Shown here piece after piece: positions 44,630 to 53,790 of a stretch of 64,000 nucleotides of DNA; within the stretch, counting starts at the first letter, position 1, and each line of letters opens with the position of its first letter. A program made the translations under genes and the position numbers. The DNA comes from Isoetes taiwanensis (taxonomy: Eukaryota > Streptophyta > Lycopodiopsida > Isoetales > Isoetaceae), in NCBI GenBank assembly GCA_021234155.1, contig JAJEKV010000017.1:2414885-2478884 (forward strand), read 5' to 3'. The notes under the pieces were generated by a model that saw only the letters and a list, made by a program, of their open reading frames with translations, had not been told where the DNA came from and searched no databases.

Positions 44630-47440
44630 CTATTGCTTATTAAAACAATCTTTGTAGCGCTCTTTTTCGGTAATGACTCCTTTTTCACTTACTGGACGCC
44701 ACCACTCCACATGCACCTTGTTTCTGTTAGGGTTATTAGCTTCCCTACAAACACTCGAGATGGTATACCCTAACCAAATAGGATAAATATCTTCATCTGA
44801 TGGCCTGACGATCAAATATTGGCCATCCTTCAAATCCATCTTAGGATCATATGGAGCAAGTCCATAATACTTGGGACGCTCTTTTCTTGATCCAACATAG
44901 TGCTCTTCATCCTCTTCCACCTCCTCTTCAGATTCCTCTGTCATCAAGTGGATTGGTTGCTGATCAGGTTGGAATTGACCATGGTCGAGCCTCCATCGAC
45001 TTTGAGGTAGCCAACCCTCTCGAAGAACGCTACTACTTGTGCCCAAACTCCTTAAAAGTATATGAACTTCATTCCAATAATTTACAAGTGCTTCATTGCA
45101 CGCTCTTCTCTCTGGTGCTATGTGTTTATCTGCTAAGGATTTCTCCCAGTACTTTATATAATCCATTATCCCTTCCATAGTCCGTTCACAGTCCTTCACT
45201 TCTCCTAATGATTTCATAGCTTTAGATTCTCCCGTCGGCACCATTGGTTCATCTGCCACATCCTCTTTCCAAATCAATATATCCTTATCTTCCAGTTTCC
45301 ACACAGGATCTCCAGCCCTCATCTTGTATTGCATTATTGGCTTTCCATTCTTCACCCAAAACCTAAATTACAATGGAGCACTATGCCCAATAAGGTCTTC
45401 ACGAGCATAACCCTCTATGAACTCTTTCCACTCGGGGACTTCTTATATCAATGAACCAATAGGAGGAGGCGAAGAACATTGCTTAAATAGCTCCAAAAGC
45501 CTCGGATAGGTGGTGACATCACTTTTCTGCAATTTGGTCCTATAATGCCCAAATATTGCATCAATGTCTTCGTGAGTGTGGCCAGGCATCAAGTAACCAA
45601 CATAGACCATTTCAAACACTCCAACCCATGTAAGATACGACAAGCATGCAAACAAGTATCATTTTATTCTGGCCAGCACAATTGTCAAGTTGCAAGAGTA
45701 GCTTCTTGGGTAGTCGGCGCCCCGGTATTGGGTTCACATGAATTGAAGGTGCTGGCCCATTCATCCTTCCTATGGTCAAATCCTCTAGTTTCATGGGACT
45801 AGTGTCATGCAATGCCTTGAAGAGATGTTGCAATGTTCCAAATCGCGCAATGCTTTTGCAATACTACCAACATGGAAGTTTGGACCATCACCCCATAATT
45901 CTAATGTAAAATGACCGTGATGAATCCAGCTAGTGATATTTGCAATGGAAAGACCTTGCAACAGACTCTGGTATAGCCCTAAACTAGGGCAAACAGGTTT
46001 TTTGCTAATCCATCTTGTCATGAATGACGATAGAAATTTCTCTGGTTCCATTGTAGATAAGCATCTCCACATCCAGTATGTTGATCGACATGACATTTGC
46101 TCCATCATATGAATTCTCATTTCCTTCCGAACCGCTGATCTTTCCACCTCAAGCTTCGACTTCTCGAGCTTATCTAATAAATCCACGCATATATTGCACT
46201 TTTTGTTGTATTGCATTCTTTTGACATCTAAAAAATGCTTACTCCAGAGCTTGCTGAAGGCTGATTGTGAAATCTTGGTCCACACCCATTTCCTCTAGAA
46301 GATTATTGATCATTTGTAAAATCACCTTTTTGTGTGAAATATGCAGGCAACATTCGAACTACTTTCCTGCATCCCTCTTCATCAACCGCACTTTTGTGAG
46401 GTATACTCTCAGCATGATAGTTAACAAACTTCTCGAATAAACTCTGAGCTGCAAGCGCCCTGAGGGTTGTCCTCGCCTTTCCCCGATTACCATGCCAACC
46501 TATTTGAGCCCCCCTCTTTTGGTTCCGCCTTAATCGCCACAATGTAGAGGCCGAAATACCTAGTATGGTTGTCGCTGCACTGCTGCATATCTATTTCCCA
46601 CCAATAAGAAATCCCATGTTCCTGACATCAGGTGACGACCCAAATGCATGTTCTATGATATTGTAAATATACGTTTTTCTAGCGTCATAAGTTTTTTCCT
46701 TGTAGATTGATCGGGCTTCCACAAGTTCTTTCACTATGAATCTACCAAAGCAGTTATTGGGGCAGCCACAATCCCCCTCTCTGACGACTTGCATGGTCTC
46801 TTCACTGCAGTTGTTAGTATCTTTCACAGTCTGCACCTTTTCCTTCCTCTTCTTCCTCTTCAAGAAGTTGTAGGCCCTTCTTTCTGTATGGATACATCAA
46901 AGGATGTATGGAAGGAATGTCATTTTCATCCACCACCACATTATTTTCTCCAACACGCTCAATTCTTGAAGCATTCCTTTTCCTATTATCTCAATGGAGT
47001 CCACTGGCCAGAGCAACAAGGCTGGCAACTCTAAACCACTGTTGATATTATTGCAAGCACAACAGTGTTTGTCCTTCAGTTCAACACTGAAGTTATGAAG
47101 CTGTATTGAGGAAATGGAGACTCCCACAAAGTCATCACCAATATAGCCTGTCCATTATAGCAGTGCATAGGATCCCATAATATAAGCACACCTTCACCAA
47201 CAATTCCTCTATTGCACTGATGAATGCAAAATCACTTTCTCATCATCCATGTTAATCTGGAAACTACTATTCTTCTTTCCTCATTAGCTCTAGCTGGATT
47301 TTTAATATTTTCTGCATTTGCCTCAGGTGGCTGTTCATTTTTATTTGTATTAATCTCTTCCACATCTATGTAATCAGCATCATTCTTCTTTGTTCGAGGT
47401 TCTTGGTCACAGGGTTCCCCAGCAGTAGCTTCATGAGAAA
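44630..47440 (-). pseudogene. DUF7869 (DDE-like) protein gene, disrupted
   Basis: A minus-strand gene read from several segments: an acidic N-terminal exon at about 47428-47232 (CDQEPRTKKNDADYIDVEEI, with acceptor TCTCATGAAG); a Cys-rich part at 46591-46863 (REGDCGCPNNCFGRF); then ILGISASTLWRLRRN; RYNKKCNICVDLLDKLEKSK (46200); HHGHFTLELWGDGPNFHVGS (45900); LQLDNCAGQNK (45690); and YLMPGHTHEDIDAIFGHYR (45590). The last two are the Asp and His/Asp hallmarks of the DUF7869 RNase H-like fold. The C-terminal 241 residues (44630-45355) end in a basic and aromatic region (VHVEWWRPVSEKG). An in-frame TAG after GFLIGGK (46591-46593) and a frame change near 45640 suggest a pseudogene, though unrecognised introns are possible. 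This family is thought to be transposase-derived. Confidence 0.7.
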
Positions 47441-47521
47441 TATGAAAATTAGAAGAAAGGTTGAGGAAAATATAGTATTGTATGCAATAACAATAAATGA
47501 AATATCTATACAATGCTTACA

Positions 47522-47536
47522 TCGCGCTACGCGCGA
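47522..47536. repeat. GC hairpin 1 (TCGCGC-TAC-GCGCGA)
   Basis: Perfect 6-bp stem with a 3-nt loop, upstream of the first DUF7869 exon and upstream of the 146-residue ORF. A second half-similar GTGTGCGCGACAC follows at 47539-47551. Confidence 0.8.
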
Positions 47537-47614
47537 CAGTGTGCGCGACACGTATGGACCATAATTTTGAAAAATACATAAGAAAATTATATTAATTTAC
47601 CAAACACAGATATG

Positions 47615-47629
47615 TCGCGCTGGGCGCGA
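47615..47629. repeat. GC hairpin 2 (TCGCGC-TGG-GCGCGA)
   Basis: Same stem as hairpin 1 with loop TGG. Confidence 0.8.
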
Positions 47630-47757
47630 CTCATACAAAAGTTCCCATTTGGACACGTCACCAGATATCCCATTTCGTAGCACATTTCTAATTTCGTATT
47701 TGCTGAATCAGTACAAATATTATTTCGCCATTTCAATCTCTGCAGTTTGCTTTCTCA

Positions 47758-48198
47758 ATGGGATATGAAACCGGTTTGGTGCATGTCGATGCTACCAACC
47801 GTGGACATGTGCACGAGCGAGGCTTGGCCTTGAGCCTCACCAAAGCCCGGGACAGGGCACTCCATAGAGATATCCCAGAAGCAACACTGTTCCGGGATTT
47901 CAACAGGTTGGTGAGGAAGTTCGATCATCTCCTCCCTGTCTATGAGGAGAGAGATGGATGTGGAAGTATAGTGCAGCAAGTGGAAGGCTTAACAGAAGCC
48001 GAGTTTAATGCGCAGATTGCGGATATTGTCCTCCATGCAGCTGCAATTATTGGCATTAAATTTGTTTTGAGCCATTTTCTAATCCTGAAACCTGGACAAA
48101 AAGACTTGTTAGAGAGTCTCAGGACCCACCATTCAGGAATGCTGGAGGCCAAAATGAACAGTCTGCTGATGATCATAAACCTGGATCCAGTCTGCTGA
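47758..48198 (+). CDS. Hypothetical protein, 146 residues
   Basis: A single uninterrupted frame from ATG to TGA, beginning MGYETGLVHVDATNRG. I recognise no family. It has no signal peptide. A short hydrophobic stretch, AAAIIGIKFVLSHFLIL, lies near residues 93-109, too polar for a clear membrane helix. A charged helix-prone part is at residues 27-70 (TKARDRALHRDIPEATLFRD). GC hairpins lie on both sides (47522 and 47615 upstream, 48359-48402 downstream), and it faces the same way as the ParB-like gene. It may be one exon of a larger gene; I see no strong splice signals. Confidence 0.45.
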   Translation: MGYETGLVHVDATNRGHVHERGLALSLTKARDRALHRDIPEATLFRDFNRLVRKFDHLLPVYEERDGCGSIVQQVEGLTEAEFNAQIADIVLHAAAIIGIKFVLSHFLILKPGQKDLLESLRTHHSGMLEAKMNSLLMIINLDPVC

Positions 48199-48358
48199 AT
48201 TATTGATCCTGCACCACTCCTACCAGTCTTACCAGAATAGCTTTTATAAAGCTCAGTTGTATATATTTTTTGGAATAAAAAACATTTTTACTTTCACAAT
48301 TGTTTTTTTTAAGGACGAATCTCAACTGTGGATAGGTTATTTTTAGTTTTTTGTTCTT

Positions 48359-48402
48359 CTCACGCTGGGCGTGAGTCTTTTCTTCTCGCGCTGGGCGCGA
48401 GA
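48359..48402. repeat. GC hairpins 3 and 4, adjacent pair
   Basis: 48359-48375 is CTCACGC-TGG-GCGTGAG (7 bp); 48384-48402 is TCTCGCGC-TGG-GCGCGAGA (8 bp). Relative to the other copies, hairpin 3 has paired changes on both arms (G to A with C to T), so pairing is kept. Confidence 0.85.
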
Positions 48403-48582
48403 GATTAATATGTTCTATAAAATTCATTTCATAGTTAGATTTACTATACATATTACATTTAGTTAATTAACCCAAAAAACTACTACAAAGTCACTTCAAA
48501 TCAAGTTCTTGCCTGGATGTAAGCGACTTTTTATTCAACAAGGAAAAACCATGGCAGTTACAAAGGAAGAGTGACAATTCTT

Positions 48583-49458
48583 TCACCAACTAGGCTCATC
48601 ATGAGCAGGTGGCACGGTCACTCTCTTAACTTCATAAACACCATGCTCTGGAACCCATACAAGGTGGATGCCAACCTTATATGTATCAAGATAACTTCTA
48701 GCAGAGGCCATTGCAACTCCCTGCAACCAAGGATCGAGTTCCAAGCCCCTATGCTGGCATCTATAAATTTCAGAATAGTTCATAGAGCAAATGATGGAAT
48801 CCACATATTCTGGTAGATCGACAATTGCAATTAGAACAGGATGTGATCGGATTGCAGGACATGACTAATGTGCTGCCACTGAGAGGAACTCATATTTATA
48901 GCACGGGCAATACAGTAGCAGTATTATTGTGTAGACATACGAGTATGCATGTGAGTAGCACATGAATAATATGTTACAGTAGCTACAGTAAAGAGCAACA
49001 GTGCTACAGTAAAAATTTCAGTACATACCTCTCTGAGTAGTGTTGTTGGCCAAGCCAAGAAACTCCCTACTGATTCTCCAAGTGTTTCTGCTCCTGCATG
49101 TGGTCTTTGTAATAGATGAGTGGTAGCAAAGCAGTCTGTCAATCTAATTCTAATATAATTATGTTCCAAGGGCACTCCATGGCATGCTGTAGTTGGTGCC
49201 ATGTTATCAACAATGCCCTTGCCAATGACATCTTTCCTGTTTTCTGCTAACAAGAAGCATGCTTCTCCAATGGAAAATTTCACTTCTCCAATGGAAAATT
49301 TCATTTCTCCTGCTTGATTGCTCATTTCCTCGACCTGCAAAGCTTTGTTAATTAAGTTGCACAAATCATGGCGCATCAATCCACTCACTTGATAGAAGAA
49401 CTACCTGAGATTCGGCAGCCTGATCCAGCGCTTCAGCAAGCTTCCTTCTTGGCGACAT
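48583..49458 (-). CDS. DUF8039-like protein, three exons, apparently intact
   Basis: Exon 1 is 49458-49405 (MSPRRKLAEALDQAAESQ), exon 2 is 49334-49029, exon 3 is 48864-48583 with stop TGA. The introns are 70 and 164 bp with GT-AG ends (donors CAG/GTAGTT and GAG/GTATGT, acceptors TTTGCAG and CACATTAG), both phase 0. The product is 213 residues. Residues 60-120 match the DUF8039 pattern seen beside plant Tnp/En-Spm-type transposase domains: HGVPLEHNYIRIRLTD, LLQRPHAGAETLGESVGSFL and AWPTTLL. A 21-bp duplication in exon 2 (49262-49303) gives KFSIGEVKFSIGE. The C-terminal 90 residues (LPEYVDSIICSMNYSEIY, YKVGIHLVWVPEHGVYEVKR) are unfamiliar. It is divergent from the ParB-like gene, which starts 558 bp away. 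The exon 3 acceptor is the least certain part. Confidence 0.65.
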
Positions 49459-50016
49459 CCCAAATTTGAATTAAAACACTATAATGAAAACACAGTTCTT
49501 GTGTTTCTTTAGGCGCATTAGAGCGAGGCCAAGAACACAAATTAAATGGCGGGCATTTTTAAAATAGACGGTTAGTACGGGGAAAGGGATATTCGCGTGC
49601 GGCAGGCTAAAAGATTTTAAATTTTAAATTGCGGGCGGGATTAATTTTCTTGTTTTTCTAAAAAATGATAAGGGTAGTACACGGTTTCAATGGCGGGCGT
49701 CTATTCATTAATCGTTTATACGACCGGTGTAATAATCACATTTTCTAATTTCAATCTAATTTGAATCTCATTTTTTCATTTCTAATTTCTTCCAGAAGTT
49801 TTGCTTCGACCGCCTTCCGAAACTGACGCATTCTTCTTGAGCGATCTCTCAAGCGATCCAAATTTCTCTAACGCTACCTGCATTTCGAGTTATCCTATTT
49901 CATTTCCGGCCTGTTTACAACAATTCCGACTTGATTTGAGCTTCTCGAGATTCACCCGAGCTTCTCGAGCTGCAACGGGGTTCAATTCCAGTTTCTAGAG
50001 CTTCAAGCACTTCGAT
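49459..50016. promoter_or_regulatory. Divergent promoter region
   Basis: 558 bp between two head-to-head start codons (49458 minus, 50017 plus). It contains AT-rich tracts (near 49615-49640 and 49740-49790) but no TATA box that I would trust. Its role is inferred from position only. Confidence 0.45.
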
Positions 50017-50420
50017 ATGACAAGTAAAGGTTAGTATGTTCGAGTTCTTAATAGACGAGAAACTCTGTGACTCTACTTTTATTAGGTTTTAGAAACTTTC
50101 TGCTTGTGTGCTTAACTTTATTAATAGATTTGGAAACTCTGAGACTCTTTGTTTAACTCTGTCACTCTGCAACCTAGATTTGATTAGATTATTGTTACCC
50201 TGCATCTTTGCTACTTGGCTTGTATTTGTTTGTAGCTTAGTCTTTGTTTGATTATGTGTTCAGGGTTTTTTGCTTAGTCTTAAGTGAATCTGCAATGCTC
50301 TATGATTATAATTCCTAGTTACGCTTCCTTGTGCTATGATTTTCTTTTTTTATGAAGCATACTCTCTTTAATGTGTTCTATGATTAAGCCTTCTGCGGAG
50401 TGCCATCGGTCTATGGATTT

Positions 50421-50437
50421 CTTGCGCTTAGTGCGAG
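50421..50437. repeat. GC hairpin 5 (CTTGCGC-TTA-GTGCGAG)
   Basis: Seven-bp stem with two G-T pairs, extended outward by A-T pairs. In intron 1 of the ParB-like gene. Two further small inverted repeats follow: CTCTTA with TAAGAG near 50455-50473, and TAGGGTTG with CAACCCTA near 50475-50511. Confidence 0.7.
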
Positions 50438-50517
50438 AAGTTCAGATTCTATCGCTCTTAGTAAGCGTAAGAGTAGGGTTGTCGAGGTCATTGTCGAGGT
50501 CAACCCTACGCGAGGAC

Positions 50518-50583
50518 GGTAAGAGAGATGGAATGTGAATTCTTGCGCTACACGCGAGAAGTCACATTCCATCTATCTTATCG
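50518..50583. repeat. Long inverted repeat enclosing GC hairpin 6
   Basis: Outer arms GATGGAATGTGA (50527-50538) and TCACATTCCATC (50562-50573) are a perfect 12-bp match, extended by GGTAAGA against TATCTTATC with mismatches. The centre is TTCTTGCGC-TAC-ACGCGAGAA. In intron 1. Confidence 0.85.
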
Positions 50584-50585
50584 TC

Positions 50586-50620
50586 TTGGATCCTTCGACT
50601 CGCGCTACGCGCAAATCCAA
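50586..50620. repeat. GC hairpin 7 within a 6-bp outer inverted repeat
   Basis: TTGGAT (50586-50591) and ATCCAA (50615-50620) enclose GCGC-TAC-GCGC (50602-50612). In intron 1. Confidence 0.7.
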
Positions 50621-50649
50621 AAAACTTGCTCTCAGAATTTATAGACTTG

Positions 50650-50664
50650 TCGCGCCACGTGCGA
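50650..50664. repeat. GC hairpin 8 (TCGCGC-CAC-GTGCGA)
   Basis: Six-bp stem with one G-T pair, in intron 1 shortly before the acceptor region. Confidence 0.7.
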
Positions 50665-50735
50665 GATGTTGGTCAAGTTGCTTACTTAATACAAAAATAC
50701 TTCAGCAATGTCTAACTTGATTATTTATTTTATAG

Positions 50736-51855
50736 CTTCCAAGAGAGCACTAGTTACATCAACTTCTGCACCATCAAAGAAACCCAGGAAGGATCCCAAG
50801 GTAGTACAAGAAGAGACTGACGGGATAGATCAAACTCTTGGCATAAAGCTAATCGATGACGACAGAGTCATAACATGCGAGCTAAGTCAGGACTTGCCAG
50901 AGACAGTTTTTGTTGAGGGGTCTGAATGGTATGTTATTGTGAGCAAGGCAGGCTCAAAGTATGATGTGGTCCTGCATTCAAGGGAGAACAAAGACGTGGC
51001 CTTCAAAAAAGTAGGGTTGATTCTTTCATGCAAGGAGCTAGATGACCACATCTGTGTCTTCATAATAGAGAAGACTGTAAAGAAGAATCTCAGCATTTCC
51101 AAATACAATGCAGGTATAGATGGATTCATGCCAGATAAGACAGCAGACGGTGTTACAAAGTATGGCTGGCCCATTGAAGGCTCACACCATACAGTTTATT
51201 CTGTATGTGAAGGAGTATCTGCACTCCGACGAAGTTTGCAGAAGAAACCATCTTCAAGCTTCTACATATCTGGTTCTGGTGGTAGTGGCAATGCACTTGA
51301 GTCAGAAACTTTGCCCCTAATACCTTTGCCAAAGCCAGTGAAGGAAACGGATATTGAAAAGAAATCAAGGGTTGATGCTCTAGACAAGCTTATGAAATTC
51401 AAGCAATGGTATCCACTTGGTTTGGATGTCACAAAAAGGATAGCTATTGACAAGCTGATAAGATCTCCTAGAGCATCTTTCATATCTAGGATCTTTAATC
51501 CCAAACATGCCCTGAGGATACAGAAGTCTATGGTTGAATATCCCATCACAGTACCAAATCCAGCTGATGTTCTACCATGGGACTCAGTCAATGACAAGCC
51601 ATACCCATGGAAGGCATGGGATGACCTAAGGAAGGGCGACACGGTGTGCTACATTGTCATTGACGGGCAGCACTCAGTTGAGGCAGCGAAGGCGCTTATA
51701 GAGAAAATGGATAAGATAGGTGCCAAGGAGCACTTCAGGGAACACATTGATTCATGGGCAATGTCGAATCTTTTAGTCGTTCTGGCGCCTCAACTTTAAT
51801 CGACTACAATAAGTGCAGACTTGAACACAACTGCAAGGGTGGTACAATACAACTC
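50736..51855 (+). CDS. Exon 2: ParB-like domain
   Basis: About 370 codons after MTSK. The N terminus is basic (SKRALVTSTSAPSKKPRKDP). The middle (50860-51330) has no family I recognise. The last third carries the ParB-like pattern: IAIDKLIRSPRASFISRIF, then HALRIQKSM, a variable loop, and CYIVIDGQHSVEAAKALI. The DGQH-type box corresponds to the nucleotide-binding GxxRxxA region of ParB/Srx-fold proteins, which bind or hydrolyse nucleotides and often work with DNA. Here the usual Arg after H is Ser. An in-frame TAA at 51797-51799 is followed by 18 more codons in the same frame up to a good donor (TC/GTAAGT), so the stop looks like a lesion rather than the natural end. Confidence 0.6.
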
Positions 51856-51882
51856 GTAAGTGCCTTTGTTTCTTATTAAGTT

Positions 51883-51982
51883 TAGTCGCGCTACGCGCGA
51901 GACTGCAGACCAATGTTGGGCTGCAGACCAATGTTGGGTCTGCAACCCAACATTGGTTCATAGCCCGGCCAGAAGCGACTAA
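51883..51982. repeat. Nested foldback in intron 2 with GC hairpin 9
   Basis: Outer arms TTAGTCGC (51883-51890) and GCGACTAA (51975-51982). The left side holds TCGCGC-TAC-GCGCGA (51886-51900). Next come two tandem copies of CTGCAGACCAATGTTGGG (51903-51938), and a perfect 11-bp hairpin CCAATGTTGGG / TCTGCAA / CCCAACATTGG (51928-51956). It occupies most of the 173-bp intron. Confidence 0.85.
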
Positions 51983-52028
51983 GCCTTTTACTTTTTCTCT
52001 TCGGCATGGTTTTATATTCTTATCTCAG

Positions 52029-53672
52029 ACCATATCCCATGCAATTGAGGCAAGCTAGAAATCAATGGATTGAGCTTGGCCGTCCAATTTCAAAAAGAAA
52101 GAAGCAGGGGAAGAAGAAAGACAACTCTTACGAGAAAATGATTAAGATGATCAGCAAGGTCATCATACAAAAGAAGAAGGATGTTGCAGAGGAGGAAGAG
52201 GAAACTAGCACCAAGAAGAAGTCCAAGGAAGGCCCATCAAATTCCTACCACATAGTGTTCAGTCCTGATCATGTGTGGGACAAATGGAATGAGGTGTGGA
52301 ACAAGTGGACAACAGGAGAGCTTGTAGGAAAAGCAAGGAAACCTGAGAAAGGATCCCTTGAATGTCTGGAATACAAAACCTGTCTAAACAAGGTATCTTG
52401 GACATGATGAAAATAATAGATGAAGACCTGCTAAGGTACTCGAAGTGGTCGCCTAGATTTATTCAAGCATATAAATCCAGGAACAAGGAAAAACCAGCCC
52501 ATCTACCATCAAAGGTCCGTGTGGAGCTGAGGTGCAGAGTCAATGGGGACTTGGACATTCCTGAGACTCTATTAGAAACCTACATGGTGAAGTCCTGTCA
52601 GGGTTCTCTGGTTGTTGCCACCCAGACTATTCCAAAGACAGCTTCACTGTTTGTGGTGAACTGTCGAACATACCCTCAGGATATAGACTACTACATCTCT
52701 ATGCTCTCAAATTGTCTCAACCAGACCACCCAAGAGTACATCACACTTGTGTTCCTGTCTGAACCTGCAGAGGAATATCCAAAGATCTTGCAGACCACCA
52801 CTCAGATAGAGGCCAATATGAGTGTGCGCCACGGGGTGCTGGTAGATGGGACGCCTGCTAAGAACAGTTATGTCACTCATGGCATAACAATGATCACTTA
52901 TATGATCATAAATAAAGTAGAGGATGCGGTTTACGAGGCACACAAGTATGGTCGCCAAAAGCTTCATGAGCCGATACTCAGATTTACAGAGAAGGAGAGC
53001 TTGGATAATTACCTCTGGACTGATGAGCTTACCCCTAACCTGACCACTGAGGAATGTAAGAAGGAATTAGGTTGGCCTGAAAGGAGGTGCAGTGAAGAAG
53101 TACAGACTAAGCTCGAACTTGGCTTTCTACCTCGTGGATACATTTGTGCCCGAGGGAGGCTTAGTCTGTGACTACTTTATCAATGGTAGGGTTGGGTGTG
53201 AAGCTCTAGCCAATGGCAGAAAAGTTCAAAGCTGGGTGGCCACTGAGCAGCAGAAAGAGTTTCTAAAGATTATCCTGATGTAGAGAAGCATCATCTGATA
53301 TATCAAGGGAAGCAAGCACAGAGGGCGAATCAGCAAGGTCAAAACGATGCAAAGAGGGAGAGAAAGAAGAAGGAGGCAGAGCAAGCACTTCAGAAGAAAC
53401 TGTCTCTGATGAGGAATCCGCTTCAGAAGAAAGTGAAACTAAATCACGAAGTCCACCACCAAAGTCGCCACCAATAATGGATCCATAGACTCAGAAGAAG
53501 TTAGCAAAAGCCTTATCAGAAGAGGAGAAAATTCTTGAGGTAAATCCACAGGAACCAGATATATAGAGAACACTTCTGTTCTTCCTGAACAAACTGACCC
53601 TAGTCCTATCAGAGCTGAAGAAGAAGATAGGACATCCAGGATGGGAGAAAAGGCGACTTCACCCACAAAAGA
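52029..53672 (+). CDS. Exon 3: methyltransferase-like region and acidic linker
   Basis: Starts PYPMQLRQARNQWIELGRP, then a Lys-rich segment (52080-52230). A globular part follows (52362-53171): KVRVELRCRVNGDLDIPETL, SLFVVNCRTYPQDIDYYISM. It ends with VDTFVPEGGLVCDYF and VGCEALANGRKVQSWVATE (about 53130-53260), which resembles the C-terminal motif I of permuted beta-class DNA methyltransferases (VLDxFxGxG ... A ... GR). I see no DPPY-type catalytic motif, so activity is doubtful. ParB-methyltransferase fusions are known in phages, and the order here fits. A Ser/Glu-rich tail (SEETVSDEESASEESE) links to exon 4. There are frame changes near 52360 and 53120 and stops in the tail. Confidence 0.5.
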
Positions 53673-53719
53673 GTAAGTCATATGGATTTTTTATATATAT
53701 ATCATTTATTTAACATGTC

Positions 53720-53734
53720 TCGTGCGTAGCGCGA
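53720..53734. repeat. GC hairpin 10 (TCGTGC-GTA-GCGCGA)
   Basis: Reverse-oriented loop relative to the TAC copies. One T-G pair keeps the stem pairable. In the 118-bp intron 3. Confidence 0.7.
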
Positions 53735-53790
53735 TTGTATTATTCTTAAGTATCAAAAAAATTTGTTAACTTGAAATATGCATTGTGCAG

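Noticed and set aside
47522-50664. GC hairpins as Helitron 3' ends
   Set aside because: None is followed within about 12 bp by CTAG or another CTRR terminus.
53092-53283. Active DNA methyltransferase
   Set aside because: Only a motif I-like segment is visible; no DPPY-type catalytic motif and the frame is broken, so the name is kept at 'methyltransferase-like'.
47522-53734. Regularly recurring short palindromes as a possible CRISPR array
   Set aside because: The units vary in sequence, spacing is irregular (tens of bp to about 2 kb), there are no uniform spacers, and the surroundings are eukaryotic spliced genes.
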